Assembly (NCBI GenBank): GCA_963693365.1
Contig: CAVNZM010000054.1
Location: 1 to 26,275, forward strand
DNA: 26,275 nt
Direction: 5' to 3'
Source of the DNA: Amoebidium appalachense
Lineage: Eukaryota; Ichthyosporea
Shown here: one piece after another, positions 18,863 through 25,818 of the stretch
Layout of the letters: each line of letters opens with the position of its first letter
How positions within the stretch are numbered: the stretch's first letter is position 1
Program-made: the position numbers and the translations under genes
The notes under the pieces: generated by a model
The model's database searches: none
What the model saw: only the letters and a program-made list of their open reading frames with translations
What the model was told of the DNA's origin: nothing

Positions 18863-19456
18863 GTGGGGGAGGGGGAGGGAGGGGGAGGGGAAGGGTTAGT
18901 TAGCATTTTAAGTTAAAGTATGCAATTTTTAAATCAAAGTTAAATCAAAGTATCAAAGTATGCAGGGAATACGTTAGGGTAGACATGAAAATTATATGGG
19001 GTGTCTGTTAACTTAGCTTCAGAAAAAAGGAAAATGGGGTGCAGTGTGCATGGGAAAGGGGGTCAGAAGAAAAACTTAAAGAAAAAGACGGTGTTTTTAG
19101 GCATACACCACGTGCACCGTATGCATGAGGGGAAGCAGCAAATAAAATCAGAGTTTAATGCAAACACAAACCCTTCCAATGTGGCCTTGGGTAGAAGCAT
19201 GAACACCAACATCAGCACCATACATGCATACAAGGGGGGAGACTTGCCAAAAAGAGCAGGCACCTGCACATATAAAAGGCACACACATGTGCAAAGATAC
19301 CTCACTTTTTCCAACACGAAAACAGGCAACACACGAAAAAATCAAAATTAAATAAATTAAATTAAATACAAGACATGTGCACAATATGTTAGGGGTAGCA
19401 GGTGGTGGTAGGGGGTGTGCCAGCACGTGCCCACACTACCGTCGACCCACTCACGT
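18863..19456. other. Convergent intergenic region between polymerase and structural genes
   Basis: This 594-bp AT-rich stretch separates the polymerase 3' end from the minus-strand cluster. It begins with a GGGGAGG tract, contains ATCAAAGT repeats (about 18930-18960) and AATAAA on the plus strand at 19141-19146 suited to polymerase mRNA polyadenylation. A strong TATAAAAGG on the plus strand at about 19270-19278 has no credible ORF after it. ORFs of 89-116 codons here (both strands) have simple-sequence composition and overlap one another, so I do not call them. Confidence 0.5.
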
Positions 19457-19648
19457 TTATTTAAACACCACAGGTGCCGTGCGTATGGGACGGTTGGCGT
19501 TGATGCCGGACAACGGTACGGTGTAGGCCAACGGGCGTTCCCGGAAGTCACGTATGGTCGAGACGTCCATGACGTTTAAGCTGTTGTTCTGCTCCGGAAA
19601 AATGAACGGCTTCTTACGTATGGGGGGCCCGCCGATGTTGAGCTCCAT
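19457..19648 (-). CDS. Small protein, 63 aa, unrecognised
   Basis: A 63-codon ORF starting MELNIGGPPIRKK and ending RTAPVVFK. The composition is normal for a folded or structural peptide (mixed polar and hydrophobic residues, no simple repeats), in contrast with neighbouring random frames. The ATG has A at -3 and G at +4 (CAACATGG). The stop TAA overlaps AATAAA, so the gene has its own polyadenylation signal; it is the last gene of the minus-strand cluster. It is co-oriented with the capsid genes, so a small virion protein is my inference. No family recognised. Confidence 0.6.
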   Translation of the reverse strand: MELNIGGPPIRKKPFIFPEQNNSLNVMDVSTIRDFRERPLAYTVPLSGINANRPIRTAPVVFK

Positions 19649-19687
19649 GTTGCAGAAGTAGGGTGTTTACACAACCACACACAATAT

Positions 19688-19924
19688 TTAATAGTTCTGG
19701 AAGGAGCTCTTGTCGGCAGCCACAGGCCAGGGTGTGTACGTGGCCGGCCTCGGCCTCATGGTCCCCCCTGGGCCCTCAATGACGGTGTTCCCCGGCCCGT
19801 AGAACGGTCGGGTTTGGGGTACAGGCCCGGGGGTCGGTCGGGTGCGGTAGGGGAGGGGTACGGGGAGGGGGGCAAGGGTGTGTGGCAACGCATACATGCG
19901 CATGTGCTCCGTGCCGGGTGCCAT
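19688..19924 (-). CDS. Small Pro-rich protein, 78 aa, unrecognised
   Basis: A 78-codon ORF starting MAPGTEHMRMY, rich in Pro, Thr and Arg, ending SSFQNY. It starts 20 bp after the stop of the Lys-rich protein and ends 40 bp before the 63-aa gene, fitting the tight spacing of the cluster. The stop is followed by ATTAAA-like sequence (CTATTAAATATTG). Tyr/Pro-rich short proteins are common among the virion proteins of this virus group, but nothing specific can be assigned. Confidence 0.55.
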   Translation of the reverse strand: MAPGTEHMRMYALPHTLAPLPVPLPYRTRPTPGPVPQTRPFYGPGNTVIEGPGGTMRPRPATYTPWPVAADKSSFQNY

Positions 19925-19943
19925 AATGGTGGTGGTGGTGGTG

Positions 19944-21296
19944 TCACTGTTGCCTGTGGCGTAGATTATTTACCCTTCTTCTTGCCGCTGGTTTCTTGTC
20001 GTCCTTCTTCTTCTTGGTGTCCTTCTTCTTGGTGTCCTTCTTCTTGGTGTCCTTCTTCTTGGTGTCCTTCTTCTTGGTGTCCTTCTTCTTGGTGTCCTCC
20101 TTCTTCTTGGTGTCCTTCTTCTTGCCGTCCTTCTTCTTCGTACCCTTCTTCTTGGTGTCCTTCTTCTTCTTATCCTCCTCGGTGGTACCGGTGGTGTAGT
20201 CCAGTGCAAGCTGTGCCAGTCTCACAGTGTCCGGTTGAAAACCAAGGGCCCGGCCAACAGTCGGTAGGGCTGCCCTAACCAACGGAAGGGCTGCTCGGAC
20301 GTGTGGGTGCTGTGTGTGGTGTGGTAGGTCCCCCGACTTGTAGCCGTCATGACGCGTAGCCGGACTTGGTTTTGCAGAGGGGCCTGCAGGGGGAGGCTTT
20401 CTCCCGGACCTACGGCCACCCGAAGGGTCGTGCTCTATAGCTAGAGGGGTGGAGGAGGCCGGTGGAGTCGACTTGTGCTGCTGCACGTAGTACTCCAGCA
20501 AGTGCTTTCCGACGTTTTTCACCTCGGTGATAAGGCCCTGGTCACCCAACACAGCTTCCTGCAGGCTGCCCCCTCCGACCACACTAGCCAGCCTCTCCCC
20601 ACCCGCTGAAAGTGCTTCAACGCCACGTTTCAACACCGATTTCATATAGGGTGTCAAGGCCGGGTTGTCAAACACTGAGTTTTGCTCGTACATCCGTCTC
20701 TCATACTCCTCCAGGCTCTCACCGTGCATCCGTTTGAGTGGCCCCAGCAACGCGTTCATACCGGAGGAACCCTTGTCGGTACGGGTCACCGGTACGGGCT
20801 CATAGGTCCCCTCATCGGGTGGGGTAGCAGACGTGGGACCCTCGAGTCCCCCTTGCAGAGTGGTTGACGGTGCAGCCGGGCTCGTGGGGGGTCTCCAGAG
20901 TGCAGGTGTCGTCCCTCCCCCCTTCATGGTGACCGACTTTTTAGTCGTTGGGTAGTAGGTGGCAGCAAGGGAGGGGTGAACCGTCGGAGTCTCGGTTAGG
21001 AATGCCAGTGGTGGTGGTGCACTTAGAACACGGCCAAACTCCCTCCCGGCAGCCCTTGCAGCCCTCGCCTGGTTGCCCTTGTCCCCGAGACCCCAGAGGA
21101 TCCACTTGACAAGAGCGAGGCCACCTATCTGTGCCACCCTCCACCAATTCGGGTGGTTCAACATGAGCCACCTCTCCAGCTCCGAGAGGGGGGTCCAAAA
21201 GGAGTCGTCCTCAATAGTGGCAACGGCAGCAGTGGTGGCTTCGGCTAGCTGAGTCTCGGTCGGTGTTGCAGAAGTTGCCGTGCTGGTTGGTGCCAT
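19944..21296 (-). CDS. Presumed virion protein with hydrophobic segment and Lys-rich (KKKDT)n tail
   Basis: A 450-codon frame from ATG 21296 (context GCCATGG). Residues ~33-70 are Trp-rich and hydrophobic (RVAQIGGLALVKWILWGLG), suggesting a membrane-active or membrane-associated helix. The middle is Pro/Ser/Thr-rich and probably disordered, with a charged helix at ~190-215 (ESLEEYERRMYEQ). The C-terminus carries about ten KKKDT-type units, then an Arg-rich end, consistent with nucleic acid binding like an adenovirus-type core protein. The open frame continues upstream without a stop for 256 more codons through the 90-bp repeats (to 22064), so the ATG at 21296 may not be the true N-terminus. 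No family recognised; the role is inferred from position and composition. Confidence 0.6.
   Translation of the reverse strand: MAPTSTATSATPTETQLAEATTAAVATIEDDSFWTPLSELERWLMLNHPNWWRVAQIGGLALVKWILWGLGDKGNQARAARAAGREFGRVLSAPPPLAFLTETPTVHPSLAATYYPTTKKSVTMKGGGTTPALWRPPTSPAAPSTTLQGGLEGPTSATPPDEGTYEPVPVTRTDKGSSGMNALLGPLKRMHGESLEEYERRMYEQNSVFDNPALTPYMKSVLKRGVEALSAGGERLASVVGGGSLQEAVLGDQGLITEVKNVGKHLLEYYVQQHKSTPPASSTPLAIEHDPSGGRRSGRKPPPAGPSAKPSPATRHDGYKSGDLPHHTQHPHVRAALPLVRAALPTVGRALGFQPDTVRLAQLALDYTTGTTEEDKKKKDTKKKGTKKKDGKKKDTKKKEDTKKKDTKKKDTKKKDTKKKDTKKKDTKKKKDDKKPAARRRVNNLRHRQQ
19993..20170 (-). repeat. 15-bp coding repeat (KKKDT units)
   Basis: TCCTTCTTCTTGGTG on the plus strand repeats about ten times, some copies with 3-bp indels. 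All changes keep the minus-strand frame. The product is a run of Lys-Lys-Lys-Asp-Thr units in the tail of the presumed core protein. Confidence 0.85.
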
Positions 21297-22064
21297 GGCA
21301 GGCAGGTGGGGTGCTGCAGGGGTCGTGGGCAGTGGGCCGGGGTGCCAGTTGGGGGGTGGGTACGGGAGGGGTGGCCCGTCGGGCTTGGCAGGCAGGTGGG
21401 GTGCTGCAGGGGTCGTGGGCAGTGGGCCGGGGTGCCAGTTGGGGGGTGGGTACGGGAGGGGTGGCCCGTCGGGCTTGGCAGGCAGGTGGGGTGCTGCAGG
21501 GGTCGTGGGCAGTGGGCCGGGGTGCCAGTTGGGGGGTGGGTACGGGAGGGGTGGCCCGTCGGGCTTGGCAGGCAGGTGGGGTGCTGCAGGGGTCGTGGGC
21601 AGTGGGCCGGGGTGCCAGTTGGGGGGTGGGTACGGGAGGGGTGGCCCGTCGGGCTTGGCAGGCAGGTGGGGTGCTGCAGGGGTCGTGGGCAGTGGGCCGG
21701 GGTGCCAGTTGGGGGGTGGGTACGGGAGGGGTGGCCCGTCGGGCTTGGCAGGCAGGTGGGGTGCTGCAGGGGTCGTGGGCAGTGGGCCGGGGTGCCAGTT
21801 GGGGGGTGGGTACGGGAGGGGTGTACGGGTGGGTTTGGGTCCCTTCTGCCCTAGGAAACCCGACGGTCGGGGAGTCGTGGTCGAGCCGCCCGTGTGGGGT
21901 GTCAGCGGTCCCTTGGAGACACGGGCAGGGGGACGTATGGCAGACGTTGGCCGTGGTGGTGGTGGTCCAGGGTGCCAGCCCGGGGGTGGGTAGGGTATGG
22001 GAGGGTCAGCTGACTTGGTTGGGTGGTCGGACGGGGTGGGGGGAGGGGAGGGGTGCCAGTGGGG
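21297..22064 (-). CDS. Open Pro-rich repeat region in frame with the Lys-rich protein
   Basis: The minus strand is open for 256 codons from just after TGA at 22065-22067 to the ATG at 21296, in the same frame as the 450-codon ORF, yet has no ATG or GTG. The six 90-bp units each encode a 30-residue Pro-rich repeat with core LPYPPPNWHPGP. A diverged upstream copy (about 21970-22005) keeps IPYPPPGWHPGP, and three of its base differences there (CCG/CCC, CCT/CCC, GGA/GGC) are synonymous in this frame. That is the pattern of coding sequence. The frame overlaps the last ~20 codons of the 154-aa ORF, from which it differs by one base (+1 direction). So it is probably part of one longer protein interrupted by a frame break, or made by frameshifting; a non-coding spacer is the alternative. 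Confidence 0.5.
21301..21840. repeat. Six tandem 90-bp repeats
   Basis: Units begin at 21301, 21391, 21481, 21571, 21661 and 21751 (GGCAGGTGGGGTGCTGCAGG). The first five are identical; the sixth departs only in its last ~15 bases. The period is divisible by three and keeps open frames on both strands; the minus-strand frame discussed above is the one I favour. Exact identity implies recent amplification or ongoing homogenisation. Confidence 0.95.
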
Positions 22065-22470
22065 TCACGTCAGGTACGGGGGGAGGGGGTGGTCGGGGTC
22101 TGGTCCACACGTACGAGCTACCGTACTTGTCCTTGAGGTGGGAGTAGTAGTCCATGTAGTCTAGGTCCACCTTAACCACCTCCGGCGGATGCCCACCCCA
22201 CAAAGACCCATGGTCAGGGTCCATGTACTTGAGCCTGAGGAAGGCCTCGGGACCCTCCCTAATGAGCTTACGGTATTCATCCGGGTGCAACCGCTGCTGC
22301 AAAGACCCAAACAAACCGACAGGGAGCTCACGCCACGTTTCCCCGGCGACCTCGTGTGGGTGCTTGTAGCTGACACGGTAATGGCCCACACGTTGTAACC
22401 AACCCAAATGCTTGTCCAAGTCATCAGCGTGCCCATGAGGCTGCTGCACGTTGGGGGACATGGTGGACAC
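22006..22470 (-). CDS. Presumed virion protein, 154 aa, unrecognised
   Basis: A 154-codon ORF starting MSTMSPNVQQPHGHADDLD. Residues 1-120 have mixed composition with helical charged phrases (LQQRLHPDEYRKLIREGPEAF), which look like a folded domain, followed by a Pro-rich end (PRPPPPPVPDV). The last ~20 codons overlap the start of the open Pro-rich repeat frame, so this ORF may be the N-terminus of a protein that continues into the repeats and the Lys-rich domain. The start has CCACC before ATG. It begins 25 bp beyond the stop of the 139-aa gene. No family recognised. Confidence 0.6.
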   Translation of the reverse strand: MSTMSPNVQQPHGHADDLDKHLGWLQRVGHYRVSYKHPHEVAGETWRELPVGLFGSLQQRLHPDEYRKLIREGPEAFLRLKYMDPDHGSLWGGHPPEVVKVDLDYMDYYSHLKDKYGSSYVWTRPRPPPPPVPDVTPLAPLPSPHPVRPPNQVS

Positions 22471-22494
22471 GGTATTGTTGTAAACTGGTGTTTA

Positions 22495-22914
22495 TTATTT
22501 GGAGAACCCGGCATACTGTGCCATGGGTTGCCTGGTAAAGCTGTTCTGGGGGTCACCACTACGGCCCACCCTCACGGGTGCAAAGTCCAGGTAGTAGGTC
22601 TGGTTGTTGAACGGGAGACCCCTGCTACCCAGACCACTCCTGCCCGGCATGGAGGGTAGGTGGTTGTCGGCGGGCAGGTTGCCGAAAGTCGGCAGCTCAC
22701 GGAACGGCACACCGTACACCCCGGCCTGGAAGGTGCCGTCCGTGTGAGGTACACGGTAGGGGGCAACATAGGCTGCCTCGTACTCGGCCTGTGGAGCCAC
22801 CTTGTAGCCGTACACGGCTGCCGGGGTTGGTGTAGGTGCCCACGGTACAACGGCAGTGTCGGTAACATGGCTAGGTGTAGGTGCCCACGGTACAATAGCA
22901 GTGTCGGTAGCCAT
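22495..22914 (-). CDS. Presumed virion protein, 139 aa, unrecognised
   Basis: A 139-codon ORF. The N-terminus has a duplicated phrase (TDTAIVPWAPTP, then TDTAVVPWAPTP), seen also as a DNA duplication at about 22835-22910. The middle is rich in Tyr, Ala and Pro, and the C-terminus contains GLPFNNQTYYLDF. The ATG context is AAACATGG. The stop (TAA TAA) overlaps AATAAA. It lies between the capsid pieces and the 154-aa ORF, so a minor capsid or cement role is an inference. No family recognised. Confidence 0.6.
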   Translation of the reverse strand: MATDTAIVPWAPTPSHVTDTAVVPWAPTPTPAAVYGYKVAPQAEYEAAYVAPYRVPHTDGTFQAGVYGVPFRELPTFGNLPADNHLPSMPGRSGLGSRGLPFNNQTYYLDFAPVRVGRSGDPQNSFTRQPMAQYAGFSK

Positions 22915-22932
22915 GTTTGCCGTGTGTGCTTG

Positions 22933-22944
22933 TTTTTATATAGC
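22933..22944 (-). promoter_or_regulatory. TATA-like element before the 139-aa gene
   Basis: On the minus strand the sequence is GCTATATAAAAACA, in the 48-bp gap between the capsid stop (22963) and the ATG at 22914. It is a good TATA match, but only ~20 bp from the ATG, so either the leader is almost absent or the transcript serves the next gene down. Confidence 0.4.
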
Positions 22945-22962
22945 CAGACACAATTTAGCACT

Positions 22963-23627
22963 CTAGGCCTCCACCGTCACCTCACGGGCACCAGACAGCA
23001 CAAGCACGTTTTCATGGTGCACAAACGTGTCAAGGGTCAGGTCGTCGTACTCGTTGGCTCTGGAGGTACCGCTGGTGAACTTCTCCGTGTTGAGGTGCAG
23101 CAGAATGGGGGTAGCATCGGAGCTGGTGTCGAGGCCAGAGTACAGGTCACGGTCCCTCTCCAGGTCAAGGGCAATCATGAACTGTTTATCCGGCCAGGCA
23201 GTGCTGTTGTACATGCAGTCGGCCGTGACGTCACCCAAGAAGTACAGGGCCTTGGCCAACTCCGCCCATGCCTCGGCACAGTTGTTCGAGGACACTCGAA
23301 TCTCGTCGAGGGGCTTCTGGTAGGGTCCTATCTTGATCTGGTAGCTGGTGATGTTACTACGCTTGGACCTGAACGTCTCGCTGTTTGCTTGGGCCCAGTC
23401 GTTGCCACTCCTCACCAGGGACAGCAGGGACTTGACGTTCCGCCCCCGGAACGAAATGTGCAGGTCGGCAGGACTGCCCCCCTTGACGTAGCTCTGGAAA
23501 TGGGTGAACGTGCTGTATGGAATATACACGTTCTTCTCCATCAGAGCCTTCTCAAAGCCGGCCGTGTACACGGCGTTCCACTCAATAGTGGAAGACGGGG
23601 TTGATAATCTCGTAGGACACGTCCTTC
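22963..23627 (-). pseudogene. Capsid protein, C-terminal piece (second jelly-roll region)
   Basis: The frame is open from about 23627 to TAG at 22963, with no ATG until codon MEK at 23541; a GTG at 23571 is the only earlier start-like codon. The content is typical of the C-terminal half of PLV/Maverick-type major capsid proteins: NVYIPYSTFTHFQSY, the basic FRGRNVKSLLSLVR phrase, then beta-rich sequence ending VLVLSGAREVTVEA. It follows the 373-codon N-terminal piece immediately, overlapping it by ~45 bp, in the +1 frame. I read the two as halves of one ~575-residue capsid gene with a frame break near 23582-23627. Two separate proteins or programmed +1 frameshifting are less likely alternatives. 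Confidence 0.6.
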
Positions 23628-24703
23628 ACCCATTCCGCGTTCTCGGTGGGCACGTACAGCACCTGGTTGGCCTCCCCCAGCGACAGCTCGATCTGTACCT
23701 CCCCCATGTATGACAGGGGCAGGTACCTGCCGGAACGCATGAGGCCGAGCTTGAGCTGATGAATGTAGGTGAACCCGTCAGTGGCATCGATCTGGGCCTG
23801 AACGTTGACCTGCTGGGGTGGCCACTTGGCCACCTTCTTGGTGTAGTCGAGGTACTTGCCGTCTGTAATGCGGTCCTTGCCGGGTACACTGTCGGCCTCG
23901 GCGGGTGTGGGTATCAAGGTGTCATTGGCAAGGGGGGCTACGTCCTTGAGCTTTTCAATGCCAAACAGCCTCTTGAGCGGGTCGGGGTTGAAGAGAGCGT
24001 ATTTACTATCGACAGCCGTATTCCACTTGTCTGCGTACTCCCAGTCGTCGTCCTGGGGCCCGTAGCTGCCATGCATGCGGCCGGCAGGGCAGTTGCCGTA
24101 GTCGGCCGACGACAGGAAGCGTTCAAGGTTGATCATGAGGTGGTTGTACCCAGAAATGTCCTCCACGGTAGTGCCGTTGATGGACACGCGGGCACGGTCA
24201 AAGGGGGCAGCCGAGGAGCACAGGTGACCACCCATCATAGCCATACCCTCCAGGTTACGGACCTTGAGAGGGAAAATGTCCTTACTGGCAACAGCCGCCG
24301 GATTGAGGGTGTCAGAATCAGCCGTCCCGGTCTGGGGCACTGTGGTACCCTCAAAGCCGACAGTGTCCTGGTTGTTGCTGATGGGGTGGTCGAGCTGGTC
24401 AGGGAGGGGGAACTTCCGCAGTCTCTCCACCTTGACACCCACGTTCTCGGGGGCGTTGGGGACGTTGGCCTTGAACTGGAACGTCATGTAGCTGTTGAGA
24501 CAGTCCAGGAAGCCCACAGCAGGCAGGGAGAACCGAATCACACGCTGCCCCTTGGAGCTGTACGTCGAGCCGGTCACCGGATAGGTCTTGACGGTCGATC
24601 GGCGGTTAATGTGGCTGAGCTCGACAGGTGAGTAGGTGCCGGCGTCCGTCAGCTTGTGGTAGGCCAGGTTGAGGGGCACGGAGGCGTCGTAGGGGGCTGC
24701 CAT
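23582..24703 (-). pseudogene. Major capsid protein, N-terminal piece
   Basis: A 373-codon frame starting MAAPYDASVPLNLAYHKL. Early residues show the arrangement seen in double-jelly-roll capsid proteins of the Polinton-like group: a phrase rich in Thr/Ser/Gly (VTGSTYSSKGQRVIRFSLP) and then GFLDCLNSYMTFQF at ~66-79. Later, DRARVSINGTTVEDI and YLPLSYMGEVQIELSLG are typical beta strands. It ends at TGA 23582-23584, in the middle of what should be the linker between the two jelly rolls. The next 202 codons continue in the +1 frame. Thirteen bases separate its ATG from the ATPase stop, consistent with the packed late gene cluster. No homopolymer longer than four bases marks the break, so simple sequencing error is not the obvious cause. 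Confidence 0.7.
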
Positions 24704-24715
24704 GTTGCCGGTGTG

Positions 24716-25459
24716 TTACACATGGTCGACATTTTTTTCATTCGTGCCGAGCACCACCTCCTCCTCAAAATTGCGAAACATCCGACCCTCGTTCAGCCGG
24801 ATAAAAAGAAAGTCGTGCTTGTCCCGGTAGACCGTGTCCATGAGCTCGAAAAACTGGGGGGTTTCGAGGGTCGGCAAGAACTCGTCCCTCAACACCTTGA
24901 GCTCGGTGTTGTTGGTGTTCTTAAAATAGGCCAAGGCATCGGCCTGGCTACGTAGCTCAAGGGGGATCTTGTTCAATTTCTGCCCCACCATCATCACCGA
25001 CACACCAATGTGTCGTCGGTTCTGTGCCATACGTACAAATTCACGGAGGTTGCCGGATTTTCGGAAAATATGGGACATGTCGTCGAACACCAACAACATC
25101 CGGTAATTTGGGTTGACCTTCTTGTGTTGGAGGGACAGTTTGAGAATCTCGGGGAGGAAGGTGACGTCCTGGTGCAGGCGGGCCTTGGGAATTTTCAGGG
25201 CCGTGCCGAGGGTGTGCATGCTCGGGCTGAAAATGTACACACGGTCAAACTGTTTATTGTAGAACTCGCCCTCCCGGGCAATGAGGTTGACGAGCAGGTT
25301 GGACTTGCCAGAACCAGGCTGGCCAATAAGCAAAAAGAAGAACACGTTGTCCATGAGGGGGTAGGGCACGTTCAGTTTGGTGTCACACGTCATCGGAATG
25401 TGCTCCACCGACAGTGGTGCCGGCAAGGGGTTGACGGCTATGGGTGGGGTAGGGTGCAT
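24716..25459 (-). CDS. A32-like DNA packaging ATPase
   Basis: An intact 247-codon ORF. Walker A is GQPGSGKS at residues 46-53 and Walker B is MLLVFDD at 121-127. The phrase MMVGQKLNKIPLELRSQAD at ~156-175 matches the conserved region after Walker B (glutamine and polar sensor-like positions) in the A32/FtsK-HerA group. In this virus class the enzyme pumps genomic DNA into the preformed capsid. Length is usual for the family (about 230-280). The ATG at 25459 (GACACCATG) lies 28 bp beyond the stop of the Cys-rich gene. The gene is intact while the neighbouring capsid and polymerase genes are not. Confidence 0.85.
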   Translation of the reverse strand: MHPTPPIAVNPLPAPLSVEHIPMTCDTKLNVPYPLMDNVFFFLLIGQPGSGKSNLLVNLIAREGEFYNKQFDRVYIFSPSMHTLGTALKIPKARLHQDVTFLPEILKLSLQHKKVNPNYRMLLVFDDMSHIFRKSGNLREFVRMAQNRRHIGVSVMMVGQKLNKIPLELRSQADALAYFKNTNNTELKVLRDEFLPTLETPQFFELMDTVYRDKHDFLFIRLNEGRMFRNFEEEVVLGTNEKNVDHV

Positions 25460-25487
25460 GGTGTCACTCAGTGTAGGGTGGCTAAAA

Positions 25488-25724
25488 TTAATGACGGCAG
25501 CTGTCGATCTGCACGTTGTAGACGGTAAACTCGTCGAGGCACTTGAAACTGCAGAGGTACATAGGCTCGTCCCCCAGCCACGTCATGGTGCACCCACAGT
25601 CAAAGTCACAGCCTGGCCCCTCCTCCTGCGTGGCACACCGGAACCAGTGCCCACAGAAGTCGCACGCGTGCTGCCACGGCTCGGCATCCGTGTCGGACGC
25701 GCTCTTGGACGTTGTGCCGACCAT
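25488..25724 (-). CDS. Small Cys-rich (zinc-binding-like) protein, 78 aa
   Basis: From ATG 25724 (CCAACATGG) the product is 78 residues: a short acidic N-terminus, then CDFC at ~21-24, further Cys at 30, 39, 43 and 45, LCSFKC at ~57-62 and a last Cys near the end. Paired CxxC and CxxxC spacings suggest one or two zinc-binding knuckles, reminiscent of FCS/MYM-like fingers. I chose this start over the upstream in-frame codons because the longer frame (to 26030) overlaps the divergent gene and reads as a shadow of it. It is the first gene of the minus-strand cluster. Function unknown; a regulatory or DNA-binding role is a guess. Confidence 0.6.
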   Translation of the reverse strand: MVGTTSKSASDTDAEPWQHACDFCGHWFRCATQEEGPGCDFDCGCTMTWLGDEPMYLCSFKCLDEFTVYNVQIDSCRH

Positions 25725-25818
25725 GTTGGTTGACCGTGTTTGATAGTGGGCACACATTTTTTGGACGTATGTACGCCCAACGTTGGAAAAAAATGTGTCC
25801 CTATTGGTAACACCAACA
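25725..25818. promoter_or_regulatory. Divergent promoter region between the Cys-rich gene and the right-edge ORF
   Basis: A 94-bp gap separates two head-to-head start codons (25724 on minus, 25819 on plus). It holds CTATTGG (an inverted CCAAT box, about 25801-25807) and T/A-rich runs. The same CTATTGG form occurs in the inverted element at 13091. A bidirectional promoter is inferred from the layout. Confidence 0.4.

Noticed and set aside
19001-19351. 116-codon plus and 89/92-codon minus ORFs in the convergent region
   Set aside because: They overlap one another, have simple composition and no family resemblance, and occupy AT-rich sequence between gene 3' ends.
21263-22147. Plus-strand 294-, 237- and 182-codon Gly/Trp/Val-rich ORFs over the 90-bp repeats
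   Set aside because: Shadows of the repeat; the minus-strand frame is in phase with a neighbouring ORF and shows synonymous divergence, so it is preferred.
22660-24631. Plus-strand ORFs of 314 and 290 codons
   Set aside because: Antisense to the capsid and virion genes; Val/Gly/His-rich composition typical of shadow frames.
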